DNA of 64,000 nucleotides, from NCBI RefSeq assembly GCF_904061905.1, contig NZ_CAJFCI010000029.1:101252-165251 (forward strand), read 5' to 3'. The notes under the pieces were generated by a model. That model did not search any database. It saw nothing but the letters and a program-made list of their open reading frames with translations, and was not told the DNA's origin. This stretch comes from Zestomonas carbonaria. GTDB taxonomy: Bacteria; Pseudomonadota; Gammaproteobacteria; Pseudomonadales; Pseudomonadaceae. A program made the position numbers and the translations under genes. Positions 30,756 through 39,704 of this stretch are shown here, one piece after another; position 1 is the first letter of the stretch; every line of letters starts with the position of its first letter.

Positions 30756-31964
30756 CTACTTCAACTCCCCGGAACTCTTGCCCAACAACCGCCGGGCAAC
30801 GATCAGCATCTGGATCTGCTGGGTGCCCTCGAAGATGTCGAGGATCTTCGAATCGCGCGCCCACTTCTCCAGCAACTCGTCCTCGCCGTAACCCAGTGCA
30901 CCGGCCAGCTCCACGCACTTCAGGGTCACCTCGGTGGCCACCCGCCCGGCCTTGGCCTTGGCGATCGACGCTTCCTTGGAGTTGGGCAGCTTGTTGTCGG
31001 CCATCCAGGCCGCCTTGAGGGTCAGCAGGCGCGCCGCTTCCCACTCGGCCTCCAGCCGGTAGAGGGTCGCCTCGGCGTGGCTGACGCTGAACAGCGGCTT
31101 CGCATAATCGAACGCACAGGCGCCCTTGAGCAATTCGCGGGTGCGGTCGAGCGCCGCCTTGGCTACGCCGATGGCCATCCCGGCGACCAGCGGACGGGTG
31201 TTGTCGAAGGTCTCCATGACCCCGGCAAAGCCCTTCTGCACGTCGATCTCGGGGTTGCCGAGCAGGTTGGCCGCCGGCACCCGGCAGTCGACGAAACTGA
31301 TCGCCGCGGTGTCCGATGCCTTGATGCCGAGCTTCTTCTCCAGGCGGGCGACGGTCATCCCCCGAGTGCCCTGCTCGACCACGAAGGACTTGATCGCCGC
31401 GCGACCAAGACTCCTGTCCAGGGTCGCCCAGACCACCACGGAATCGGCGCGCGCCCCGGAAGTGACGAAGATCTTCTCGCCGTTGAGGATGTAGTCGTCG
31501 CCGTCCTTCACCGCGGTGGTGCGGATCGCCGCCGAGTCGGAGCCGCAGCCCGGCTCGGTGATCGCCATCGCCGCCCAGGTGCCGGCGAAGCGCTGCAACT
31601 GATCCTCGTTGGCCACCGCCGCGATCGCCGCGTTGCCCAGCCCCTGGCGCGGCATGGCCAGCAGCAGGCCGACGTCGCCCCAGCACAGCTCCATCACGCC
31701 GAGCAGCGCGGCCATGTTGCCGCCGTTCTTGACGCCTTCCTGCTGCTCGCGAGCGGCGCCGCGCTTGCTCGCCGAGCCGGCGCCCACCGCATCCGGCGAG
31801 CCGGCGTTCATGCCGTCGAGCAGCGCGGCGAGCAGGTCCAGCTCCTTGGGATAGGCGTGCTCGGCCTTGTCGTACTTGCGCGAAATGGGACGGAAATAGT
31901 GCTCCGCCACCTGATGCGCCTGGCGGACCAGGCCGCCGAATTTCTTGGGGGTTTCCAGATTCAT
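30756..31964 (-). CDS. Acyl-CoA dehydrogenase (second gene of pair)
   Basis: The 402-residue flavoprotein should oxidise an acyl-CoA to the 2,3-enoyl-CoA. It has the ACAD features MAITEPGCGSDSAAIRT (FAD and substrate contact), GEKIFVTSGARAD and the C-terminal ALGYGEDELLEKWARDSKILDIFEGTQQIQ, where the EGTQQIQ motif binds FAD. The glutamate base position cannot be fixed by eye. The ATG at 31964, 13 bases after the upstream dehydrogenase stop, gives the family length. Chain length specificity is unknown. Confidence 0.92.
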   Translation of the reverse strand: MNLETPKKFGGLVRQAHQVAEHYFRPISRKYDKAEHAYPKELDLLAALLDGMNAGSPDAVGAGSASKRGAAREQQEGVKNGGNMAALLGVMELCWGDVGLLLAMPRQGLGNAAIAAVANEDQLQRFAGTWAAMAITEPGCGSDSAAIRTTAVKDGDDYILNGEKIFVTSGARADSVVVWATLDRSLGRAAIKSFVVEQGTRGMTVARLEKKLGIKASDTAAISFVDCRVPAANLLGNPEIDVQKGFAGVMETFDNTRPLVAGMAIGVAKAALDRTRELLKGACAFDYAKPLFSVSHAEATLYRLEAEWEAARLLTLKAAWMADNKLPNSKEASIAKAKAGRVATEVTLKCVELAGALGYGEDELLEKWARDSKILDIFEGTQQIQMLIVARRLLGKSSGELK

Positions 31965-31977
31965 ACTGTCGCGTCCC

Positions 31978-33270
31978 TCACAGGTGCAGGCCGCCGGCCA
32001 TGATCGCCACGCCGCGCAGATCGCGGTACCAGCGCTCGACCGGGTGTTCCTGGGTGAAGCCGTGGCCGCCGAGCAATTGCACCGCATCGCTGCCGATCTT
32101 CATCGCCTTCTCGGCGCACAACAGGCGCGCCAGGTAGGCCTCTCGGTGGAACGGCAACCCCGCCTCGGCCCGCGCGCAGGCGCGCCAGACCATCAGGCGC
32201 ATGGCGTCCAGCTCCACGGCGATATCGGCGACCATGAACGCCACGCCCTGGCGATGGCTGATCGGTTCGCCGAAAGCCACCCGCTCGTTGCAGTAGCCGG
32301 TCACGTAGTCCAGCGCGGCCTGGCCGGTACCCACCGCCAGGCCGCACCAGGCCAGCGCGGCGTAGTCCAGGAAGCTCTGGTAGTCGAAGTCCTCGGAGGC
32401 CAGGCGCTGCTCGACGGGGACCCTGGCAGCCTTGAAGCGAATGCGTGCGGTGCCACCGGCACGCAGGCCCATGGCCGGCTCGGCGTGGCGGCTGACGCCT
32501 TTGGCAGCCGCGTCGACCAGGAACAGCGCCGGACCATCCTCGGCCTGGGCGGCGACGATCAGCCGGCTGGCCTCCAGGCCGCGCAGCACCAGGCATTTCT
32601 CGCCGGACAGCAGATAGTGCTTGCCCTTGCGCCGGGCACGGGTGGCCGGCTTGAGCGGATCGAACAACGCCACCGGCTCGTTGACCGCGATGGCCGTGAG
32701 CGGCGCCGGCTCGGCCTCGACGAAGGCCGGCAGCCAGCGTGCGCGCTGCTCCGCCGAGCCCCAGCGACGCAGGCAGTTGGCCGCCGACAGCGGCACCAGC
32801 AGGGCGGCGGCCAGGGACAGGTCGCCCTGGCCAAGCGCCTCGGCGATCAGCGCGTTGGTCAGGGTGGTGCGCCCACCGGCCAGGCCGCCTTGCTCCTCGC
32901 CGACGCCATAGTGACTGAGGCCCAGCTCATGGGCCTGGTTGAGCAGTTCGGCAGGCACCGAGCCGCGCGCGTCGGCCCCCTCGGCAGCCGGACGCAACAC
33001 CTCGCGGGCGAAACCGCCGAGCATGTCGACCAGCATCTGCTGCTCGTCGGTGAGCGACAGGTCGAACAGCGTGGCCGGATCGCTCAGGCGCGGCGTGGCG
33101 CTCTGCTGCTTGCCGCCGCGCTCGGCGGCCAGGCGAAAACCGGCACGGCTGCCGGCATAGACCAGTTTTTCCAGCGGCTGGCGCAGTTTCAGGCGGTCCG
33201 GCCAATCGGCCTGGGCCACCCGGTTGAGCACCGCCAGTGCGCGGCCTTGGACAGTGGAAGGCATGGGCAT
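31978..33270 (-). CDS. Acyl-CoA dehydrogenase-like protein (first gene of pair)
   Basis: The 430-residue protein is a divergent ACAD with a 75-residue N-terminal extension before LTDEQQMLVDMLGGFAREVLRP. Later motifs are HYLLSGEKCLVLRG, VGTGQAALDYVTGYCNERVAFGEPISHRQGV and the C-terminal QLLGGHGFTQEHPVERWYRDLRG. The usual EPGxGSD contact loop is weakened to VNEPVALFDPL, so activity may depend on the neighbouring, more canonical dehydrogenase; a heterodimer is a reasonable inference. The P. aeruginosa genome has the same tandem pair before hldE. Confidence 0.88.
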   Translation of the reverse strand: MPMPSTVQGRALAVLNRVAQADWPDRLKLRQPLEKLVYAGSRAGFRLAAERGGKQQSATPRLSDPATLFDLSLTDEQQMLVDMLGGFAREVLRPAAEGADARGSVPAELLNQAHELGLSHYGVGEEQGGLAGGRTTLTNALIAEALGQGDLSLAAALLVPLSAANCLRRWGSAEQRARWLPAFVEAEPAPLTAIAVNEPVALFDPLKPATRARRKGKHYLLSGEKCLVLRGLEASRLIVAAQAEDGPALFLVDAAAKGVSRHAEPAMGLRAGGTARIRFKAARVPVEQRLASEDFDYQSFLDYAALAWCGLAVGTGQAALDYVTGYCNERVAFGEPISHRQGVAFMVADIAVELDAMRLMVWRACARAEAGLPFHREAYLARLLCAEKAMKIGSDAVQLLGGHGFTQEHPVERWYRDLRGVAIMAGGLHL

Positions 33271-33406
33271 CTCGCTCCAGACGGGATGAAGATACCCACA
33301 GCATGCGCGCGACGGCGCGAAGCGGCTATGACCGGGCCGCCGCGGCAGGGTGGCAGGTCAGTCAGTCGCAGGGGGAACCACGCCTTGTCGATCCACCAGG
33401 CGGGGC

Positions 33407-33440
33407 ATGGTGGATGTAAAAAGCGACATCCACCCTACGG
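33407..33440. repeat. TGGTGGATGT...ACATCCACCCTAC hairpin
   Basis: ATGGTGGATGT and ACATCCACCCT pair around a short AAAAAGCG loop, directly downstream of the hldE stop and upstream of the acyl-CoA dehydrogenase pair. It belongs to the same family as the repeat after azurin. Confidence 0.75.
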
Positions 33441-33442
33441 AA

Positions 33443-34864
33443 CTAGCGGCTGCGGATCTTCTCGACGATGGCGGTGGTCGAGCTGTTCTCCACCAGCCCC
33501 AGCACCTTCACCTCGCCGCCGTAGGCCTGCACGATACCGGCGCCGACCACCTGGTCGATGCCGTAGTCGCCGCCCTTGACCAGCACGTCCGGCTTGACCT
33601 GGGTGAGCAGGCGCTCGGGCGTGTCTTCGCCGAAGCTCACCACCCAGTCCACCGCCTCCAGGCCGGCGAGCACCGCCATGCGCCGGTCCACCGAGTTGAT
33701 CGGCCGGCCCGGGCCCTTGAGGCGGCTGACCGAGGCGTCGTCGTTGATCGCGACCACTAGGCGGTCGCCCTGGGCGCGGGCCTGCTCCAGGTAGGTCACG
33801 TGGCCGGCGTGGAGGATGTCGAAGCAGCCGTTGGTGAAGACGATCTTCTCGCCGTGGGCGCGGGCGTCATCGATGCTGGTGAGCAATTGTTCGAGGCTCA
33901 GCACACCGCGCTCGGAGCCCTCTTCGCGCTGCACCGCGCGGCGCAGCTCGGGGGCGCTGATCGCCGCGGTGCCCAGCTTGCCGACCACGATGCCGGCAGC
34001 CAGGTTGGCCAGCGCCACCGCCTGCGGCAGCTCCTCGCCGGCGGCAATGGCGGCGGCCAGGGTGGAGATCACCGTGTCGCCGGCACCGGTGACGTCGAAC
34101 ACTTCGCGGGCCCGCGCCGGCAGGTGCAGGGCCGGCTGGTCGGGACGCAGCAGGGTCATGCCGTGCTCGCCACGGGTCACCAGCAGGGCGTCCAGCTCCA
34201 GTTCGCGCATCAGCGTCGCGCCCTTGGCGACCAGCTCGTGCTCGTCGGCACAGCGGCCGACGATGGCCTCGAACTCGCTGAGGTTGGGGGTGATCAGGCT
34301 GGCGCCGCGATAGATGCCGAAATCCTTGCCCTTGGGGTCGGCCAGCACCGGGACGCCGCGCTCGCGCGCGATGCGGATCAGTTCCTGATGGTTGCGCAGC
34401 GCGCCCTTGCCGTAGTCGGAAAGCACCAGCACCTTGACGCCGTCGAGCAGCGCGCCGACGTCACCGGCCAGCGCCGCGGCGTCGGTGGCGAAGGGTTGTT
34501 CGAAGTCCATGCGCAGCAGTTGCTGGTGACGGCTCATGACCCGCAGCTTGACGATGGTCGGCTGCGCGGCGATGCGCTGGAAGCGGGTCTTCACCCCGGC
34601 GCTGGACAGGCTCGCGGCCAGGCTGTCGGCCGCCTCGTCCGCGCCGGTCACGCCGATCAGCGCAGCCGGCGCGCCCAGGGCGGCGATGTTCAGCGCAACG
34701 TTGGCGGCACCGCCCGGACGGTCCTCGATCTGGTCGACCTTGACCACCGGTACCGGCGCCTCCGGGGAAATCCGCGAGGTGCTGCCGTGCCAGTAACGAT
34801 CGAGCATGACGTCGCCAACCACGAGGACGGGGGCTTGGTCGAAACGGGGCATGGAAAGCTTCAT
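33443..34864 (-). CDS. hldE: Bifunctional heptose-7-phosphate kinase / heptose-1-phosphate adenylyltransferase
   Basis: HldE makes ADP-D-glycero-beta-D-manno-heptose for the LPS inner core in two steps. The 473-residue protein has an N-terminal ribokinase-type domain (RPGGAANVALNIAALG near 50-65 and DVTGAGDTVISTLAAA near 260-275 with the catalytic Asp) and a C-terminal nucleotidyltransferase domain with TNGCFDILHAGHVTYL (about 344-359) containing the HxGH motif. Full length and canonical. Its position beside msbA and the waa genes matches its role. Confidence 0.97.
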   Translation of the reverse strand: MKLSMPRFDQAPVLVVGDVMLDRYWHGSTSRISPEAPVPVVKVDQIEDRPGGAANVALNIAALGAPAALIGVTGADEAADSLAASLSSAGVKTRFQRIAAQPTIVKLRVMSRHQQLLRMDFEQPFATDAAALAGDVGALLDGVKVLVLSDYGKGALRNHQELIRIARERGVPVLADPKGKDFGIYRGASLITPNLSEFEAIVGRCADEHELVAKGATLMRELELDALLVTRGEHGMTLLRPDQPALHLPARAREVFDVTGAGDTVISTLAAAIAAGEELPQAVALANLAAGIVVGKLGTAAISAPELRRAVQREEGSERGVLSLEQLLTSIDDARAHGEKIVFTNGCFDILHAGHVTYLEQARAQGDRLVVAINDDASVSRLKGPGRPINSVDRRMAVLAGLEAVDWVVSFGEDTPERLLTQVKPDVLVKGGDYGIDQVVGAGIVQAYGGEVKVLGLVENSSTTAIVEKIRSR

Positions 34865-34943
34865 TGCGGCTCCGGAAGACGAGGAAAAACGTCGGGCATC
34901 ATAGCATAGAGCCCCTGTCCGCCTCGCCAGGCGGCAGCCGGAA

Positions 34944-36764
34944 TCAGCCGTCCTGCTCGGCGGCCACCGGCTCGTCGCCTTCCTGGAACTGCTTGGCGTG
35001 CAGGCGCGCGTAGTAGCCGTTCAGCGCCAGCAATTCGGCGTGGCTGCCGCGCTCGACGATCTGCCCCTGGTCCATCACCAGGATCAGGTCGGCCTTCTCG
35101 ATGGTCGACAGGCGGTGGGCGATCACCAAGGTGGTGCGGCCCTTCATCACCTCGTCCAGCGCCGCCTGGATATGCCGCTCCGACTCGGTGTCCAGGGCCG
35201 AGGTGGCCTCGTCGAGAATCAGCAGCGGAGCGTTCTTCAGCAGCGCGCGGGCGATCGCCAGGCGCTGGCGCTGGCCGCCGGAGAGCAGCACGCCATTCTC
35301 GCCGACCAGGGTGTCGTAGCCCTGCGGCAGCTTGTCGATGAACTCGGCGGCATAGGCGGCGCTGGCGGCCTTCTTCACGTCATCGAGCGGCGCGCCGGCG
35401 AGATCGCCATAGGCGATGTTGTTGGCCACCGTGTCGTTGAACAGGGTGACGTGCTGGGTGACCAGGGCGATGTGCCGGCGCAGGTTGCGCAGGCGGTAGT
35501 CCTCGACATCCACGCCATCGAGCAGGATCTGCCCCTGATCATGGTGATAGAAACGCGGGATCAGGTTGGCCAGGGTCGACTTGCCGCTGCCGGAGCGCCC
35601 GACCAGGGCGATCATCTGCCCCGGTTCGGCAACGAAGGACACATCGTGCAGCACCGTCTTCTCGGCGCCCGGGTACTGGAAGCTCAGGTCGCGCACCTCC
35701 AGCCGGCCGCTGACCCGCTCGCGCTCGACCGTGCCGTTGTCGACCTCCGGCGCTTCGTCGAGCTGCTCGAAGATACTCTCGGCACCGGCCACACCCTTCT
35801 GGATGGTCGAGCTGACTTCGGAGAGCTGGCGAATCGGCTTGGGCAGCAGGCCAGCCAGGGTGATGTAGGCAACCAGGTCGCCCGCCGAGGCATCGCCGCG
35901 CATGAACAGCACGAGGAACATCAGCACTGCCATGGCGGCATAGATGACCACTTGCAGCGTCGGGGTGTAGATCGCGTTGGTCTTCACCATGCGCAACTGC
36001 TTGCGGCTATTGTCCTCGCTGGCATCGAGGAAGCGCTGCTGCTCGTAACCCTCGCCGCCGAAGCTGCGCACCACCCGGTAACCCTGGATGGTCTCGGAGG
36101 ACACATGGGTGACATCGCCCATGGCCACCTGGATCTTCTTGCTCTGCTTGCGGAATTTCTTGCTGGCACTGACCACCATCAGGCCGATCAGCGGCAGGAT
36201 GGCCACCATCACCAGGGTCAGCTTCCAGTTCATCCACAGCAGCGTGGCGAACAGGAACACCACCGTCATCCCCTCGCGCACCACCACCTTGATGGCATCG
36301 GTGGCAGCACCGGTCACCATGGTCACGTTATAGGTGATGCGCGAGATCAGGTGGCCGGAGTTGTGGCTGTCGAAATAGCGGTTGGGCAGGGTCAGCAGGT
36401 TGTTGAACAGCGCCACGCGCAGGTCGTGCACCAGCCCGAGGGAAACCTTGGCCAGGAAGTAGTTGCCCAGGTAGGAGCCGACGCCCTGCCAGAGCGCGAT
36501 CAGGACGATCAGCAGTGGCACGGCCTGGACGAGATTGAGGTCGTCCAGGTAGGGAACACCGGGAAACAGGCTGGCATCCGGATTCGAAAGACCATCGACG
36601 AAGTACTTGAGAATGTAGCCGAGCATCGGCTGGGTCGAAGCGAAGATCAGGAAGCCGACGATGCTCACCAGGAACATGCCGATATAGGGCTTCACGTAGC
36701 TCAGCAGGCGGAAGTAGATTTTCAGGCTGGACGCTTGAGCATCGCTTCGTTCAAGGTTGGTCAT
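34944..36764 (-). CDS. msbA: Lipid A/core LPS flippase MsbA
   Basis: MsbA is a homodimeric ABC exporter that flips core-lipid A across the inner membrane. The 606-residue half-transporter has six membrane helices (residues about 20-330) and a nucleotide-binding domain with Walker A GRSGSGKS, signature LSGGQRQR, Walker B LLILDEATSALD and a switch His in VIAHRLSTIEK. Length is typical. It lies upstream of hldE on the same strand, 79 bases apart, and is divergent from the core kinase gene. Confidence 0.96.
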   Translation of the reverse strand: MTNLERSDAQASSLKIYFRLLSYVKPYIGMFLVSIVGFLIFASTQPMLGYILKYFVDGLSNPDASLFPGVPYLDDLNLVQAVPLLIVLIALWQGVGSYLGNYFLAKVSLGLVHDLRVALFNNLLTLPNRYFDSHNSGHLISRITYNVTMVTGAATDAIKVVVREGMTVVFLFATLLWMNWKLTLVMVAILPLIGLMVVSASKKFRKQSKKIQVAMGDVTHVSSETIQGYRVVRSFGGEGYEQQRFLDASEDNSRKQLRMVKTNAIYTPTLQVVIYAAMAVLMFLVLFMRGDASAGDLVAYITLAGLLPKPIRQLSEVSSTIQKGVAGAESIFEQLDEAPEVDNGTVERERVSGRLEVRDLSFQYPGAEKTVLHDVSFVAEPGQMIALVGRSGSGKSTLANLIPRFYHHDQGQILLDGVDVEDYRLRNLRRHIALVTQHVTLFNDTVANNIAYGDLAGAPLDDVKKAASAAYAAEFIDKLPQGYDTLVGENGVLLSGGQRQRLAIARALLKNAPLLILDEATSALDTESERHIQAALDEVMKGRTTLVIAHRLSTIEKADLILVMDQGQIVERGSHAELLALNGYYARLHAKQFQEGDEPVAAEQDG

Positions 36765-36885
36765 TCATCTGAAGCCTTTGATTGCAGGTCGTGGAGTCTA
36801 ACATAGGCTCCTGATCTCTCTGCGCGGCATCAGGTAAACTGCTGCGCCTCTCGGCTTGCCGGCCTCATTTCAGCGTGAATGCCCC

Positions 36886-37593
36886 ATGACCCCACTGACT
36901 TATGAACAATTCATGTCGCTACGCGAGAATGCCGAGCTGCTGGAAGCTGATCACCATGGCGAGAAAGTCCTGAATCTAACGGATGGCAGTTTCCTCAAGC
37001 TGTTCCGACGCAAGCGCCTGCTTTCATCCAGTCTCTATCGCCCCTATGCCGTTCGCTTCGCCAGGAACGCCGACGCCCTGAAAGCCCGGTACATTCCCTG
37101 CCCCGAGATCATCGACACCTACCGCATCAACTCCATAGAGAGAACGGCCGTGCACTACTGGCCGCTTCCCGGAGAGACCTTGCGCCAATGCCTGCCTCAG
37201 CAGGATTCGGGCACCCTTTCGAGAACCTGCCGGCGACTGGGTGCTTTCATTGCGCAGTTGCATCGGCAAGGGGTCTACTTCCGCTCACTGCACCTCGGCA
37301 ACATCGTGCTGACCGACGACTCGGAACTGGGCCTGATCGATATCGCCGACATGCGCTGCGGCGCGCGCGCGCTCAATCGCAACCAGCGCAAGCGCAACTT
37401 CCAGCACCTGTTCAGATATACCCGGGACATCGCCATGCTCCAGCCCGAAGCCATCCAGTTCGCGGCCGGTTACTGCAGCGACCTGCCTCCCGCCCAGAAG
37501 GCGTACTTCAATGAGTACCTGGCCCGGCTGCTTCAGGCGTCCCCGACCATCGCCGAGGGGATCGCCGAGCAATGCGAGAGTGAGCAGAGATGA
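36886..37593 (+). CDS. LPS core kinase-like / toluene tolerance (Ttg8-like) protein
   Basis: The 235-residue protein corresponds to the gene that adjoins msbA in P. aeruginosa (PA4998, from memory). It has a Rio1/LPS-kinase-like fold: a glycine-poor N-lobe with SFLKLFRRKRLLSSSLYRP, a catalytic-loop equivalent GVYFRSLHLGNIVL and a metal-loop equivalent LIDIADMR. The catalytic-loop Asp of active kinases is replaced (RSLHLGN rather than HGDLHxGN), so activity is uncertain. The ATG at 36886 is preferred to one ten codons earlier. It overlaps the following glycosyltransferase gene by four bases. Confidence 0.75.
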   Translation: MTPLTYEQFMSLRENAELLEADHHGEKVLNLTDGSFLKLFRRKRLLSSSLYRPYAVRFARNADALKARYIPCPEIIDTYRINSIERTAVHYWPLPGETLRQCLPQQDSGTLSRTCRRLGAFIAQLHRQGVYFRSLHLGNIVLTDDSELGLIDIADMRCGARALNRNQRKRNFQHLFRYTRDIAMLQPEAIQFAAGYCSDLPPAQKAYFNEYLARLLQASPTIAEGIAEQCESEQR

Positions 37594-38570
37594 GCCGCCT
37601 GAGCGTCCTGATTCCGGTCTATAACGCCGCCCCCTACCTCAAGGAAACGCTGGAGTCCCTGTTCGCCCAGACCCGGCCGGCAGACCAGATCGTCGTCATC
37701 AACGACGGCTCTACCGATCAGTCGCTGGAGCTGCTGCAGCAACTCCAGAGCAAAGAGCAGCGTATCCAACTGATCGACCAGGAAAACGCCGGTGTCTCGG
37801 CTGCGAGAAATCGCGGGCTGGCCGTTTGCGACGGCGATTTCATCGCCTTGATGGATGCCGACGATATCTGCCTGCCCGAACGTTTCGCGCTCCAGTTGGA
37901 AACCATGCAGGCGCAGCGCCTGGACATCTGCGGTAGCTGGCTGCGTACCTTCGGCCGCAGCGAGCGTGAAGTCCGCTATCCGTGCGACGACGCGGAACTG
38001 AAGTGGAACTATCTGTTCCTCGGACGAACGCTGCCCAATCCCACCGTGATGATGCGGCGCGCAGCACTCGGCGAGGTCCGCTATCGGGAGGGCCTGGCCT
38101 TCGCGGAGGACTACGGTTTCTTTCTCGACGTTTTCCTGAGCGATCCCACCATCCGGATGGGCAATATCCCCCAAACGCTGCTCAACTACCGGACCCATGC
38201 CCAGCAGGCCTCGCAGCGCCTGCAGGAGCGCAACCAGGATGCGATAGTCGGGCTCCTGCTGTCCCTGCTGCCCAAGGTAGGCATACAGGCCAGCACGCAG
38301 CAGCTGCACAGCCACTACCAGATATGGCAACAGAGAAAGGCACTCTCCAGCGAGCTGTTGCAGGACTACCTGCCGCTGATGAGCAAGCTGGCCGGATGGC
38401 TGTCGCAGCAGACCGGCGACAAGCGCCTTGCGACCCTGCATTGGGCCACATTGGCGAAGTACCACAAAGCGCTGGGCAAAGAGGCACGGGCCTCAATCGA
38501 GCAGGCTGCCGGAGCCGACTGGCCGCTATGGCGGAGAATGATCGAGAGGCTGGCGCCTCCACGCCTGTAG
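37590..38570 (+). CDS. Family 2 glycosyltransferase
   Basis: The 326-residue inverting glycosyltransferase has the GT-A signatures SVLIPVYNAAPYLKETLESL (5-24), NDGSTDQS (about 37-44) and the metal-binding ALMDADD (about 89-95), plus an EDYGFFLDV acceptor-site motif. It begins in an ATGA overlap with the preceding gene, making a two-gene plus-strand unit that opposes all other core genes. Its last 45 bases overlap the convergent waaL gene. It probably adds an outer-core sugar; donor and acceptor are unknown. I do not recall this gene at this place in PAO1. Confidence 0.85.
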   Translation: MSRLSVLIPVYNAAPYLKETLESLFAQTRPADQIVVINDGSTDQSLELLQQLQSKEQRIQLIDQENAGVSAARNRGLAVCDGDFIALMDADDICLPERFALQLETMQAQRLDICGSWLRTFGRSEREVRYPCDDAELKWNYLFLGRTLPNPTVMMRRAALGEVRYREGLAFAEDYGFFLDVFLSDPTIRMGNIPQTLLNYRTHAQQASQRLQERNQDAIVGLLLSLLPKVGIQASTQQLHSHYQIWQQRKALSSELLQDYLPLMSKLAGWLSQQTGDKRLATLHWATLAKYHKALGKEARASIEQAAGADWPLWRRMIERLAPPRL

Positions 38571-39704
38571 CCGCTCCAGGGCCAGTGCCAGGCCGATCGG
38601 AATCCAGGTCAGGAACCATATCTCCTGGGGTTTGCTCCAGAGCCCGGCACCATCCGAAAGCACCGCCAGCGAAGCGAACAGCCAGGCGCCCAACAGAGCG
38701 CTGCCCAGCGGTACGTCCCACATGCGCCAGGCCAGCCAACCCACCAGCAGCCAGGCACCGACCCACAGCACCAGCCCGACCAGCCCGAGTTGCAGAGCGA
38801 TGTCCAGGAGCAGGTTGTGGGGATGGTCGAAGGGTGCGGCAATCGCCTCTATCTGCAGCTGGAACGAGCTCCCCATACCCAGCCCCAGGAACGGATTGCC
38901 GCCCAGCAGCAGCTTCAGGCCCTCCTCCGCCAGCTCCGGGCGATAGGACAGCCCTCGTTGCAATGCGAACTCCGGCGCCAACCAGAGCGCCGCGCCGCCC
39001 CCCAACAGACAACCGGCGGAGAGGACCGTATAGAGGCGCTCCCTTTTCCAGAGCGGAGCCAGAACGAGAACCGCAGCCAGGGCGATCCATATGCCTTTGC
39101 TCTGCGCGAACACCAGGTAGGCCAGCAGCACCGCAAGTGCCACTGCCCATACTCCGGTCTCTCGGGCTCCGTCAGGTTTCAGGTTGTAGAGCACGACCAT
39201 GAAGAAACCGAACGCCTGCGCCGCCAGGATCGAATGCTCCAGTTGCCAGACCCCTGTCACCCTGGCCGTCCAGGCAGCCCCTTCGAGCCAATAGGTCTTC
39301 AGCAGGTAGACGCCGGCGAGGCCAGCCATGAAATAAGCGGCGAACCGCAGCATCCTCTCCAGCGGGAATTGCGGCAAGGTGCCCAGCAGTCTCATTGCCC
39401 AAAGGCTGAGGACCACATACAGGACATGCTTGAACTGCCTGAACGGATCATCGACCGACGACCAGAACAGGGTCGCCAGGGACCACGCGGTGAACGCCAG
39501 CAGGCTCACGCCCAAGGCGGAACGCAGCAACTGACGCAGCTCCGAGCGACACGTCCAGAGCATCGCCAGCCCCGGGATCCAGAGCAGGATGGCCAGGAAC
39601 TGGTGATACAGATTGCTGGTGGGAAGACCGATGCCGACCAGCAGGCATACCGCTCCTGGCAGCAGGAGGTGCGGCTGCAGCCGTGCCATGAGCCGGCTAG
39701 GCAT
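38526..39704 (-). CDS. waaL: O-antigen ligase WaaL
   Basis: WaaL transfers undecaprenyl-linked O-antigen to lipid A-core in the periplasm. The 392-residue membrane protein has about 11-12 hydrophobic segments and a large periplasmic loop ending in FDHPHNLLLDIALQLGL, with the His conserved as essential in the Wzy_C ligase family, and LGLGMGSSF before it. The start at 39704 overlaps the preceding glycosyltransferase by eight bases; a second ATG at 39689 is possible. Its neighbourhood in the core cluster supports ligase rather than O-antigen polymerase. Confidence 0.88.
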   Translation of the reverse strand: MPSRLMARLQPHLLLPGAVCLLVGIGLPTSNLYHQFLAILLWIPGLAMLWTCRSELRQLLRSALGVSLLAFTAWSLATLFWSSVDDPFRQFKHVLYVVLSLWAMRLLGTLPQFPLERMLRFAAYFMAGLAGVYLLKTYWLEGAAWTARVTGVWQLEHSILAAQAFGFFMVVLYNLKPDGARETGVWAVALAVLLAYLVFAQSKGIWIALAAVLVLAPLWKRERLYTVLSAGCLLGGGAALWLAPEFALQRGLSYRPELAEEGLKLLLGGNPFLGLGMGSSFQLQIEAIAAPFDHPHNLLLDIALQLGLVGLVLWVGAWLLVGWLAWRMWDVPLGSALLGAWLFASLAVLSDGAGLWSKPQEIWFLTWIPIGLALALERLQAWRRQPLDHSPP

